Positions 11,866 through 23,419 of a stretch of 64,000 nucleotides of DNA are shown here, piece by piece. Numbering within the stretch: position 1 is the stretch's first letter; each line of letters starts with the position of its first letter. The notes below the pieces were generated by a model. It saw only the letters and a program-made list of their open reading frames with translations. It was not told where the DNA came from and searched no databases. The DNA is from Symsagittifera roscoffensis (taxonomy: Eukaryota > Xenacoelomorpha > Acoela > Convolutidae): NCBI RefSeq assembly GCF_963678635.1, contig NC_087062.1, forward strand, positions 42,548,395 to 42,612,394, read 5' to 3'. A program made the translations under genes and the position numbers.

Positions 11866-12125
11866 CTTAGCCCGGAGGTAAAGATTATGCCTTTGAAGGC
11901 ACAGGTCATGGGTTCGAATCTGAGTAGTCTCTATTTTTTTCAAATGGGAAATATTCTGTTTCAAATAAAATTGTCGGCCAATTGTCTGCTTACTTGTTGC
12001 CTTAATTGTCACATCTTGGACTCGCTGAAAAAATTTCTCGGCCCAAATTAATATGGCCTATTTTCCATTGGCCTAATGACCTAATTTTGGGCTGTTTGGA
12101 GGGAAACACAATTTGAACACTTTCC
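11866..12125 (+). repeat. tRNA-derived SINE-like element, copy 1
   Basis: A tRNA-like head (CTTAGCCCGGAGGT... then GGGTTCGAATCTGAG) is followed by a body with TCGGCCCAAATTA and ATTTTGGG near the end. The same head and body order occurs at 46760-47130, inside CNOT9 intron 3. Two copies with a shared tRNA-like head and shared body support a SINE family. Confidence 0.6.
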
Positions 12126-12239
12126 TTCGCACTTCTCAACTTGGTTGTATGTTTACCAATGGAGTCGTTGGAATTGATGTTGTGGGATCAAGGGAGTTAA
12201 TGGGCACTGGAAAGATCTCCTGCATTAGAGGCACTTCAC

Positions 12240-12910
12240 AAATTTTCATTGACACAAAAAGTTATCGCCCTCGGAAAAGTCTTTTTTTTTGATTTTTTGA
12301 CCGTTTTTCAAACTTTTTGAATATTGTCGAAAACTTCCCTGCCATATCTGAGATTTTGGGCTCAATTCAAGGAAGGGGTTGTGAAAAACGAATTTGGTTA
12401 TGCAACCACAACCCAATTTTTGACACCAAAATTTATAGCCCTCGGCAATTTTTATTTTTTAACCGTTTTTCCGAAAAATTTTTTAACCGAAAACTACCCT
12501 CCCAAATCTGACATTTTTGGGCTCAATCGAAGCTATAGGTTTTTAAAATTCCTTCTGCTTAATCGACTCCGATCTCTTTTTTACAACAAAAAGCTGTGGT
12601 TCTCAGAGTGACATTTTTTGAATGTTGCTCGTTTATATCATATATTTAATCGAAGCTACAGGTTATTGAAAGCTTAAGTTTAGAATTGAACATGCCCAGT
12701 TTGTTAAAGAAAAAAGTTATGACCTTCAAACAAGTCTATGCGAAAACTACCGTGCCAATTCTCAATACGTTTTAAATGAAAAAACCTGGTTTTGGGAATC
12801 TTCTCTGCATAAATGGCCACAACCTGTTTTTTGCCGAAACAAGTTATGGATTTTGGAAAGTCTTTTGACCATTTTTTAGAAATTTTTTGATTTTTCTTTT
12901 AAACTACCTA
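12240..12910 (+). repeat. Degenerate tandem repeat of about 165-190 bp
   Basis: Landmarks recur in order: GCCCTCGG at 12270 and 12436, CGAAAACT-CCC at about 12329, 12490 and 12731, and GGGCTCAAT at 12358 and 12519. A diverged last copy carries GGAAAGTC near 12857. It is noncoding and satellite-like. Confidence 0.55.
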
Positions 12911-12924
12911 ATCAAATCTGAGAT

Positions 12925-12960
12925 GACCGGTTGGGATAATTGACCGGTTGGGATAATTGT
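12925..12960 (+). repeat. 18-bp direct duplication
   Basis: GACCGGTTGGGATAATT occurs twice in tandem. A related GACCAGTTCGGGATAATTG lies at 44056, so this is part of a dispersed family. Confidence 0.6.
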
Positions 12961-13249
12961 TCCTACAGAAGCGGGGTCTCTTTATTTTCCCGTTAGAGAA
13001 ATGTTATATTTTGGGAAAATTGATTATCTCAAAATTAGAAGAGAACATTAGAGGTTTTGCGCAAAGTCCAAATTTTGAAACCACATTTTTCTTGACCCAT
13101 GAGTATAGAAATTTCATCTAGTATCAAGCACGTACCTCCAGCTTCAGCTGGACCCCTTGTTGTTTTTATCGAGACATACGAAAGTTTTGGTTCACCTAGT
13201 TTTTTCAACATATATATTTTTTTCGACTTTTTTTATATTTGCTGTGGCG

Positions 13250-13292
13250 TACGTGGTGCAAAGCTCCGCTTCGCCTGTGTTGTAAATTTGCC
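13250..13292 (+). repeat. Dispersed GAAGC/GCTTC hairpin motif, copy
   Basis: GCAAAGCTCCGCTTCGCCTG follows a GTGGTG leader. It is one of about twelve copies of a short hairpin followed by C-x-TCTGT (see findings). It lies 1.6 kb upstream of the Musashi-like start. Confidence 0.6.
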
Positions 13293-13589
13293 ATTTTTGG
13301 TTGTCGCCTAATTTGTTCGACGGCCTTATTTTGGGTCGTTGGATGAGCGAAACAAGTTGCTGATGCACGTCAGTCCTTGGTGGCGAGAATCGAATACTGT
13401 TTTCATTTTTTAATGAAAACCTTTTTTTGGCTCAACAGGTGTCTGCTGAAAAGTTGTCGATTTTGTTTCGGCTTGATAAGTTAAGTTTCGATGCAAGTTT
13501 AAAGTTCTATAAACTCATTCAGCATCTTTTTCTCAAAAATGATTTTTATTCAAGACGAATTGAGACAAAGATATGAAAATTTTAACATA

Positions 13590-14000
13590 TCTAGCTTCTC
13601 TCGACGTTTTCAATTTTTTGTTTTGTCTTCGGGGTGTTTGAAAATTTTGTCGACCTTTTTTTAGGTCGACAGAATTGATTTTTAGAGCTCTCCCTAAGCA
13701 CGGTTTAGTCCCTGTTTTGGCCAATTTTTCTGCGCTGCAGGCAAAATTTTGAAAAAACAGTCCAAAAAAGGCGTTTTTAGGCACTTTTTGGAAAATTTTG
13801 ACCAAAAAAGTTTTTTCAGCGCGCGCTCCCCTCTCAAAGTTAGAATATATTGGCGCCCCTAGAAAAAATTAAAGGTCGGTCGGCAAAAAATGGATTTCTT
13901 AAAAAGTACCAAAGGGGGGACCCTTTGGGTCGAATCGCTGAGGTGGAAAGCGTCCGCCCCCCCCCCCCAAAGCCCCCCCCCCCTAAATTCGCCCCTGGTT
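13590..14000 (-). mobile_element. Nonautonomous DNA transposon (MITE), sister copy in inverted orientation
   Basis: Its right side ends in TTCGCCCCTGG, the complement of the CAGGGGCG end seen at 22625. Its interior (TTTGTCGACCTTTTTTTAGG, then GATTTTTAGAGCTC) is the reverse complement of 23190-23240. Two poly-C runs (13955-13983) sit beside the right end. Boundaries are approximate. Frames through the C-runs are low-complexity artefacts. Confidence 0.5.
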
Positions 14001-14452
14001 TTTCATTACAATATTGGCGGATTATTCTGTGCTTGTCAGTAACCTGCAATCCTTGTTGAAATTTTTTTATGTTGCTTGTGATTTTACCAACTCCGATTCC
14101 AGTATACTGTTTTTTTTGTGTTTTTTTTCTTTTTCTTGGACTGAAAGGTTTTGTGGTATCCTATTTTGGTTTGTTACTATGTATTTCTTGTGAGCAAACT
14201 TTTTGGTGCAATTTATGTCTGCTCAAAAATCGTCGGCTTTGCTACCGCACTGTAAGTTTTTTTTTGATAGTTTCTTAACATCCAATTGTCTTACCTCTTG
14301 GATAATTTTTTGAAAGGAGTTTTTTTGAAGGCGAAAAGCAAGGCAGTTGTAATTTTTTTTGGTTTTTATATTTTTTCAATTTTTGCTACTGCTTTCATTT
14401 TCTGTTTCTGTCGGTTAGATTGTTATTCTATGTATATGTTTTATCGCAAGTA

Positions 14453-14490
14453 GTTCGAAGCTTTGCTTCGCCGCTGTATGTAAAGTTTAT
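14453..14490 (+). repeat. Dispersed GAAGC/GCTTC hairpin motif, copy
   Basis: TCGAAGCTTTGCTTCGCCGC then TGTATGTAAA, preceded by TATCGCAAGTAGT. A more degenerate copy follows at 14630-14668 (TCGCAAGTAGTTG then CTGCTTCGCCTCTG). Confidence 0.6.
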
Positions 14491-14848
14491 AAAGGAGCAA
14501 GTATTTCAGTTTTAAGATTCCGGATTTTTTTTTTTTGCATTTATTTAGTAATAGAAACAATTTTCTTGAAGTTTTTCATTTTCCAATTTGTCGGCTCATC
14601 TGCAAGTAGTGATAGTCCTTCCTTTTTTGTATCGCAAGTAGTTGCACGTCTCTGCTTCGCCTCTGCATTTTTTTTACAATTTTCTGTTGGCTATGTTTTT
14701 CCAGCATCATTGAGCATCACTGCGTAAAATACAGACGTAAATTGAACGTCTTGCCCTTGATTCTCGATCTGCTTGATTAATTCAGTAATGAATATTTTGT
14801 AAGTTTATGTGATCTGAGTTTCAGTTGAGTTAGTTTGAAATACGTGTT

Positions 14849-17800
14849 ATGGATTCTCTGGACTCTAGTAACAGCAGCACGAGCCGGAATGGATCGAATA
14901 GTAGTAGCGGAGGAGCATCAACGCCAGGCAGCTCAGTCGCTCCCAGTTCATCGGCACTGCAAAACGAACAAGTCCAAAACATGCCGTCCTCTGCGCCCAT
15001 CGCTGTTCAACAGCCGGTAAGCAATGTCCAAGGAGTCGTTCCAGTAGATTACTCACAAGTTCACCGGCCGCCGAGTTCACCTCCCCAATTCAGCATGAAC
15101 AACACGGCTGGAGGTGTCCCGACTATGATAAACAATCAAGGCATGAATGGAATGGTTCATCCAGGTGTCCAAGGAGTGAAGATGATGACGGCACAGCCGA
15201 ACAATGTCCAGGTGCAACAGTACATGGGAGGAGCAGGCGATCCTTTGGATCCAAAACATCCATCAATGCTCAACCAGGTCCTGAGTCCGATGGGAGCGAT
15301 GTCTGGAATGTCAGTGAATTACAATGACGCTACCGAAGCGAACAAGATGTTCATTGGGGGACTGTCGTGGAATACGAATGACAGCATGTTGTACAGACAT
15401 TTCTCCCAATTTGGAGAGGTAGTGGAACACTGCGTGATGAGAGATGCGGCTACTCAGAGGTCGAGAGGATTCGGGTTTGTGAAATTTGCTGACCCAGAAT
15501 CTGTCGAACGGGTGAGTCATCCAAGTTATTGGTAGAAGGTTTTTTAATGTTTCTGACAAAAGTTTGAGCGACTCATTGTTCAATTCGTCTCTCCTGGTTC
15601 TGAATTTTATATCATTTTCATTCAATACCAATTTTCATTCTGAAAAAGAAACCGATAAATTTCATGTATTTTCGGAAACGTTAAGACAGTTCAGAGGAGA
15701 TTTTTCTTAACACCAAATAGTCTCCGTTTACGAACTTACATTTATCAATTAATTAAATGTTTGCTTAGATCTATCAATGATCTTCATTCAGAATCATACT
15801 TAAGTGAAGTTTTGAAACTCAAATAGTAAAAACCCGCAGATCTATCAAAGGCTATGTTTATGAACCACCATCGAGTTCAAAGATAGAGCAAGACTGCGTG
15901 TGTCAGGACAGTGTGTTCCGACTGTTTTTAGGTTATATGAATTAGTGCTCGCTTCACAAAAAAAGTAGGAATTAGCAAATCATCCCCCACACGCTATGTT
16001 AAGTATAAAGTGAAAGATTTTGCATATACCTAAGAAATACATAGACTGAATAGCATGCCTCAAAGAAATTTGGAACTGTTTCTAAGACGGATTAAATCTC
16101 CGCTTGCGCATTATTAGCGCGGAATGTATGGCGAGTTAATTATCCCAAATTTGCTATCTTTAAACCCCCATAACTTAACAAAAAATAATCAAAGATACAA
16201 TATCGTTTTTACACTAACGAAGCAAAGTATATTAGTATGAACTTTCGTTTTTTCCCAAACCTAAGTCGCAAATAAGAGTGCTACTTTGGATGACACTTTT
16301 GAATCGGTTGGCTGCTGAAGCAAAATATCATGTGCTTTGACATTTGATAAGTAAAAATTTACACAGCTGATGCATTTTTAATTCATGTAATGAACCGAAA
16401 AAAGTTATTTGTTTCAAACAGCAGCACAAGTAAAGCTGGATTTAAGAAATTTTCCAATTCAATATATCTTGCAATTTTTTGAAATGCTTAGTTTATGCAT
16501 AATTTGGCTTTATGCTTTCCGATTTATTACATGTAGAATTGTGCCTTTTTGTATTTGGTGCTACGTTTGCTGCATCGAGTTGGCAATTCATTAGCATCTG
16601 CAGCAGCGTTTTGGTGACTGCCTTTTGAGGATTTTATGCATCCGTGGTCGAATCCGACACGTAGCCGAGTTTTTGCTAATTCGAGTATTATTTCTGCTGT
16701 TTCTTATTTCACTTGATAGAGCTGCTTTTTGGTCATATTCTTGCAAGTGTTTGCGAAGCACAGCTTCGCATCTGTGTAAAATTGAGCTCAGGAAAACAAT
16801 ACCTTTTGGCTGATATAGAAGTGTGTTGTCAAAAGTTGCTAGTTTTCGAAATTTGTCTAGAGAAAAACCACCTGAGTAAAAATATTCCGTCATTTTCTTC
16901 GAAAATTGTCGGAACAAAAATTTTCGATACGTTCCCGATCGATAAGGTTTTATAATACCCTCGATTCAATAGGTTTAATATCCTCCAACCCAAGTTTTTT
17001 AAATGCAAGTCAACTCGGTTTCTGTACATGAATTAAAGAATTCATGTCTTTTGCTATCGAGAAATAATAATTTACCTTTTCTCACGAGGACATATGGTGT
17101 AATTTTTTGAACGGATAAGCCGAAATCAGAGTTTATAAATATTGTTTCCCCGTGGGGAACCCGTGATTTAGTTAATCGGCTCAAGTTATGAGATAGTAAT
17201 TAGCTCGTAAATTTTTAAGACATTTTTCGAACTGCTCAACACAACTTAATAATGATCTATAATCTATAGGGTAATGATCTATTTTCTATAGGGTAATCAA
17301 ATTGCAGATCCACTGGTCTCGTCGTTTATCCATTCGAAGTTCGATATGTGCTGAAGTTGTATTTTATATAAAATTAGTGATGTGTTTTTACCAGCTTTGA
17401 TAAATTTATTCTTCCCTAATCATTACTCATTTTAGGTTTTGGCTCACGTTCAAAACGTAGGGCCACATGTGATTGACGAGAAAGTGGTAGACCCCAAGCG
17501 AGCTGTTCCGAAGTACCAGAGCAAACTGATAAATAAGACGAAGAAGGTGTTTCTGGGAGGACTGCATCCGGACACTACCAACGAAGATGTGCAGATGCAC
17601 TTCAGTCGCTTCGGAGAGGTAGAGGAAGTGATGTTGATGTACGACCGGACCACCCTTCGTCTTAGAGGATTCGGATTTGTAAAGGTTAGTACGCAAAAGA
17701 TGTGATAAGCGATCAATTGCAGTATCACTTATTTCCGTTGAACAAAATTGAAATATGCGAAATCGTTTTATTTTAGCAGTGGGGCTGATAGGAAAATTTG

Positions 17801-18541
17801 CGACTGTTTGGAAAAATTAGTAAAACGGTGAGTTCACTGGCAGTTAATTGCGTTTAGTTTGCCGCTGAAGAAGCAGCCGAAAATGCGTGCCGTGAGCACT
17901 ATCACGAAATCAAAGGCAAAATGGTGGAAGCAAAGAAAGCTCAACCAAAAGAGGCGATGCAGAACAACACTCAGCTCAAGAAGTGGTCATATGGTCCTAT
18001 TCCCATGGGCGCTCAACAAGATCCCAATGTACCCTACTACATCAATGGTCAGAGGAATGCCTTTTTGGGAAACGGGTCCATGGCTAATCCTTTCAACGGC
18101 GGATTCGCACAGTTTCCCTATTCGCCGGTCTTGAACTATGCTGGAAGTCCGACCTTCCAAGTTGGTTCTCCGCTTGGCGGACACCTGACATCAGACAGAA
18201 CTGGAACTCCGAACGGTCTTTTCTTTGGAGAACTAATGTCCTCGCCATTTAATGGACAGCTCCCCACCCGTCCAACTGCCATGAGTCCCTCGCCCTTGGA
18301 CACCCTGGCCCGCGAGAACTTCTTGAGCACCCTGCCCTACATTGGAAACGGGTCTCCCAGAGGTCCTGGAGGAATCACTAGTCCTCCCCTGCCAACTACC
18401 CTGGACAACCCACATGACTATGCTGCTGGAATCCTCGCAACCAGTCCCCAGAATACTGGATTCCAGTTCGGATCACCTTTTGGATTCTCAGCTGTTCCTC
18501 CCGCTATGGTAGCCGCTTACCAGGGGTACGGAAATCAGTAA
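14849..18541 (+). CDS. msi: Musashi-family RNA-binding protein (two RRMs), three coding exons
   Basis: Exons 14849-15511, 17436-17684 and 17858-18541 join in phase 0 with GT-AG introns of 1924 and 173 bp, giving 530 or so residues. Residues 1-165 are a Ser/Gln/Pro/Met-rich, disordered extension. RRM1 starts at K166 (RNP2 MFIGGL, RNP1 RGFGFVKF). RRM2 starts at K257 (RNP2 VFLGGL, RNP1 RGFGFVKF) and is closed by KMVEAKKAQPKEAM, a Musashi signature. The linker VDPKRAVPK and the RRM2 text MLMYDRTTLR also fit Musashi. The Gly/Pro/Asn-rich tail is low complexity. Musashi proteins bind UAG-containing 3'UTR motifs and control translation in stem and neural cells. DAZAP1 or another hnRNP A/B-type protein is the alternative. 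An acceptor-like GAGTTTCAG ends 24 nt before the ATG. Intron 1 contains dispersed repeats. Confidence 0.85.
15512..17435 (+). other. Intron 1 of the Musashi-like gene, with dispersed repeats
   Basis: Bounded by GTGAGT and TTTTAG. It holds a copy of the TTAGTACGAAC repeat (16208-16310) and a hairpin motif at 16749-16786 (GCGAAGCACAGCTTCGC, then ATCTGTGTAAA). I see no further exon in frame. Confidence 0.75.
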
Positions 18542-20088
18542 CTTCGACTCAAATCTTGCCGACTGCTGTCTGTCGTTTCTCAAATGAAAATCTCTTCAAA
18601 ATGCAAAATGGTTCAGAAATGGTTGCGATGAACAGCAATGCAACAAACAAAACTTACCTATAAATCTAATCTTCAATGTGGCTGCTTATGAATATGATGA
18701 TTCATGTTAACTAGTTAACTCCGGATTAGTTATTAGTAATCTTTCGATCTAGTCTTACGAACAGTGATCTGATTGGTCTGATCTCATCTGTCTTCTTCGT
18801 TTGTTTCGTTATTTATACAGTGTACCTAGTATATTAGTTGAAGCAGTAGTCATAGAAATAGATGTTACTTAAATTTCCTTACAAAGCCACGCCGTACAAT
18901 ACCATACCATAGAGCAGTAGTTCAAAGACCGCAAAAATATTCCCCATTTCCAAAGTATATTGGCGTTAGAAATTTAATTTACTTAGCGACAGACATTTGT
19001 TCTTCTTTACACGATTTTAGTTTTCAGTTTACACTCGAACGTTAGTTTTAGTGTAGATAGACTTAAATGTTGCAGCTTGGGCAAAATCATCCTTTTGACG
19101 ATCTAGGACACCGCTTATTTTGTGATTTAAATCATCATCCTCATATTTTTATGGTTCAGAGGGGTGACCTAGTAACAATTGTGTGCTCTAAAATTTCTGT
19201 ACAGTGCTTAACTGAGTATTGACTGAATTCTGGGCTATGTAAAATGTCAAAACATAAGCTGTATACTGATAAAATGTCAATTAGAAAGAATATCATTTCT
19301 CGGCCTTGACGGCCGTCCGTGCTAGCTGATCAAATGTCTTATTTTGCGCTTTCTTTTCGTCTCCTATCCAAACTCAAGCCGATTATGACTCTTACACAAT
19401 TTGACCCTTCATGAACTTTTCCTTCCCTCCCAATCATTTCTCCTCTGTGCTTCGCATTGACCTGTCTTGTTGATGGATTTTCAAGGATCACACAAACACT
19501 AAAACAAGTCCCGAAGTGATGTATTTTCTCTTCGTTTTGTTTTCTACAAAGTAAAGTTAGATGAAACTTTTGAAAAAGTTAGAAGTAGTTATAGATGGTA
19601 GCTAGTGTAGTAATAGGATTATTAGTTAAACTTGAGTAGTAATGGCCTTGATGGTAACAGAGAAGCCTTAAAGTGCGTCTCTCTAAACCCGCGTCACCTC
19701 TTCCCACCACCACCATCATCCCACAAGTAAAACAAACCAACACAATCTTCAATTGCACTTTGAATCTAATCACTCAATTAAACCACCACACTCAAAAATC
19801 ACAGTTTCCCTGTTACTGTGCTTCACATTTTCAACTAAATGAGAGCCGCCAACCCACCCCCTCCAACTAAACTCGCCAACGACTGAGAGAGTAGTTGATG
19901 ATTGATCTTCAAATAGCGATGTGAATTATTATCTAGCTTTTTGATGTTTGTTTCGATTAACTCGTTGAAAAGCATCTGAAGATTTTGTGCATTTTGGATG
20001 TATCTGCTTTTCACTTTTTCATGTCGACATTTTATGTTAGCATCTCCAATGTCTTGTGCTTTTAAATGTATGTAAACAGCTAAATAAA
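18542..20088 (+). other. Probable 3'UTR of the Musashi-like gene
   Basis: About 1.5 kb of noncoding sequence between the stop and an AATAAA at 20083-20088. No competing gene signal is seen on either strand. A long 3'UTR is usual for Musashi genes. The end is inferred, not observed. Confidence 0.5.
20083..20088 (+). terminator. AATAAA polyadenylation signal
   Basis: First canonical hexamer at a plausible distance after the Musashi-like stop, within CTAAATAAAAAC. Confidence 0.4.
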
Positions 20089-20089
20089 A

Positions 20090-22624
20090 ACACGAATTGC
20101 AACTCAATCATAATCGAAATGTGCATTTTATATGATAGTCAAGTGATCTGAGGGAGACTAATTTACTTTTCTAATGAATTAAATTTGATTTGGGCGCCTA
20201 AAAATTTGTAGCGTACTGAAACATCGCTAAACCATCTACATTTGAAATGCGTTGATGATGATCACTTTTTGAGCGTTTCAGGTTAAGCTCAATGGGTACT
20301 AATCAAAGTTCGCGATATGTTGACTCAAACTAATACGAAGAATCAAGGTCAACTCAAGCAAATGATGATGCTATTTTTGTCTCCCTCTGGTTAGAGAACA
20401 AGTTTTGTAATCAGAAGAAGTTGAACTATGGTGTCAGCCTTCATCGCATCTAGCATAGCCTCGAATGCTTTGCTAAAACAATAGAGTTCCATAATTTGAT
20501 GTCCTCAGATAATTGACAGAAGTTTGAAATGCCCCATATACGCTAGGATAATATCAGCAAAGTATCGAACGTGCAGACGCCATGAAGTCATTTCACGGGT
20601 AATGAGTGATGTCCATGTATCTTATCTCAGCGCCTTTTTCACCCTCAATCCTCTTGAGTTCGGTAACTAAAGATAAAGGCAATTCGTTCTAAATTTTACA
20701 TTCATAAGAGTTCCACAAAGCAAAGCTCGCTTTGCAGAAAGTTATTGAAGTTAATCGAGATGACAGAAAAGTTTTCTTAAAAATTGATTCAATGTCGTAA
20801 TGGGCAGTTAATTAAAATGTAGTGTGCATGAAACGATTCAGTGATTGACGATTGACTTGTTTTTCAACTGAATCTTGGACTTGGAACCCTTCCCTCAAAT
20901 GTTACTTACCTGACTTTCGTAGCGCAATCAGCCATGTATTTAACTTGCTTTCCATTTACACATAGATAAGGTAGATTAATAGTTATATTATTTATCGTAG
21001 CTTTTAAAAACTTCTGGCCGAATTGGTGATTTATATTCTGCAATATGAATTGGTCGGATATTTGAACGTTCACAATACAGTGGAATTATTCGAGATCGGA
21101 TAAAAGATATCGTTTCATACTGCAGAAAAAATTGGATTAACTGTATATCTCTATCTTCTTTCGTTCTTTCCGAGTTTTAATTTCGGCCGAGCACGAATGC
21201 CGACCTCTCGTAGCTTTTAAACGACCGCGCTTTTGGTGGCTGGATAGGATAGTTTAAATAATTATAACTACAGTATTTAATAGATTAGATGGAAATGTCG
21301 ATGCTTTGAGAGTGATATGATAACTATGATGACAGTGATGATGAAAAACATGAAGTAATAATATGATTTCATGTTACAACTTGAATGGTGCAAAGTTAAC
21401 CCAAAACAAATGGAAACATGAGTGACTATTGTTATAGATCTACTTGAAAAATCACCCTCTGTAAATATGAAAAAAGATAGAATATCAAGTGTTAAGAATA
21501 CAAATAGTCGTCTTTTGAAATGAGGGTTTGTTAAAAAGAGATCTTAAGTGACTCATGTAGTGTATTTGTTCGTGTGAGTTTCATTCTTCTGGAGTGCGGA
21601 TGGGTTCAATTCAAACGGAAGGTGCTATCAATGCTTGATTTGATTTTTTTTCGATTTGAGTGATTGAAGGTAGTCAGTAAATAGTAGTGGTAGACCAAGA
21701 TAGTCCATGATAGAACTAGACTAGACCATAGAATAGTAGTGTGATACTCCTCTCATAGTGCTGTGTGATTAGAACACCGGTAAGTCATTGGGTTAAGTTA
21801 ATTTGCTGAATTTTCATTAGCAACTTTTTCAATCTTCTTTCTGCTTTACACTGCTGATGTAGATCTTAGAACGCTAGGTAGAAAGTGTAGTTGATTAATA
21901 ATTATATTAGAGATAACTGTTAGTGGTTATTTGTTGTTTTGCAAAACAATTACCGTTCCTCAATCATTTGCCAATCTGAGAGCAGTTTTCAACGTTATGA
22001 TGATCATGCCTATTTGGAACCAACTTATATTTTTTTCCAATTTTCTTCTCCCTGAACAAAAAATTTGAAACATATGTGCTACCGGTAATTTTTTTCCTTT
22101 TGAAGGGGTGAAGTTTGAGTTGTAATTTTACAGTAATGATTTTGATGCTACCATTACGATGTATTGATGTAAATCCTTCTTGACATTTATTGATGATTTT
22201 GTTAAATAGTTTAACAGTAGCGCCTAAGCCCTTTCGATTGATCAAAATTTTTAGTCATCGACATTTATAAGTTCAGCAATACTGTAGTTGAATAATTTAT
22301 TCAAAGTTAGCTCACTATTTTCTCCTTAATATTAGATATTTTCTGAGATTAGACGACAATTAGCTGCTCTTTTTGTCTTTGTTTATACGTTAAATAATGA
22401 TGCAGATAGTACATTACAAGTAATGCCACACCATCCTATACCGCGCTCTTTCTCTTTTGTTCTAGATGAAATCAAATTATTTGGTTGCTTGGAATTATAA
22501 CTCTTCTTAACATGAGTTTTGAAAACCTAACCAGCAAGAATTTAAGCGAGATAGACACCGTTTGAAAATGAATTCCTGATAACGGGGTTTTGTGAAGCAT
22601 GGCATGAAGAAAAAGAGTTCTAGT
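20090..22624. other. Noncoding interval, no gene seen
   Basis: AT-rich, with only short open frames of unlikely composition. A short hairpin-like AAAGCTCGCTTTG occurs at 20724. I find no RNA gene or clear repeat boundary. Confidence 0.5.
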
Positions 22625-23299
22625 TAGGGGCGGATTTAGGAGGGGTGGCGAGGGCGGGCGCCCTATCTCCTCAGGGATTCGACCCCCTCACGAATCTAAG
22701 GGTCCTCACTTTGTTATTATTTGTGGACATTCAACCCTAAAATTGGCTCTTCCCCACATTTCAAAGTTTCTATTTTTATTACTGTTTTACGTGTGATTAT
22801 GGCTGAATGCGTGATGTTACGATGCACGATATAAAAAACAGAAATGTTGACAATAGTGAAGTTGTTCGCTGTGCAAAATTTTATTACATGACCACGTCAA
22901 ATTATGACAACGTCAAATTATTTTTTTTCAAAACTGAAATTCAAATGTGGGAGGGAGGAGTGGAGTGGAAATGAGCCCTAAAATTATTCTAAAGGCGCCT
23001 TTGAAGCAGAAATGACTAAGTTTGAAAGGAGCGCGCGCCAAAAAACTTAATTCTTTGGTCAAAACTTTGCAAAAGTGCCTATAAATTTTGTCGAAATAGG
23101 GTCCTTGAAGTGTTTATAAATTTTGTCGAAATAGGGTCCTTGAAGTGTTTATAAATTTTGTCGAAATAGGGTCCTTGAAGTGTTAAGTGTTCTGGGAGCG
23201 CTAGGAAAATCAATTTGGCCGTCCTAAAAAAGGTCGACAAAGTTTTTGTTTTTTAAACATCCGCCCCTGCCCTCGAGAAAATCCTAGATCCGCCCCTGG
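22625..23299 (+). mobile_element. Nonautonomous hAT-like MITE
   Basis: The left end TAGGGGCGGATTTAGGA and the right end TCCTAGATCCGCCCCTG are inverted copies. CAGGGGCGGAT termini are common on metazoan hAT-type MITEs. Flanks GTTCTAGT and GTTTTAAG match at 5 of 8 positions and may be a decayed 8-bp target duplication. There is no transposase. The interior carries a 35-bp triplication (23080-23184) and a G+C-rich stretch. It lies just upstream of the zinc-finger gene that starts at 23420. Confidence 0.6.
23080..23184 (+). repeat. 35-bp unit in three exact tandem copies
   Basis: The unit begins TATAAATTTTGTCG and ends CTTGAAGTGTT, at 23080, 23115 and 23150. The copies look identical, so the expansion is recent. 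It lies inside the MITE. Confidence 0.9.
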
Positions 23300-23419
23300 T
23301 TTTAAGTTTGGTGATATATGCACATGAAAGTACTGAGATCTTTTGTATCAGCTGTACCTATGTTTCAGATTTGTTTTTGATTTTTGAACTAATTCGAAGA
23401 ATATACTGAAATCTTTATC

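Noticed and set aside
13840-14059. Gly- or Pro-rich frames on either strand
   Set aside because: They are translations of poly-C/poly-G runs at the end of a MITE.
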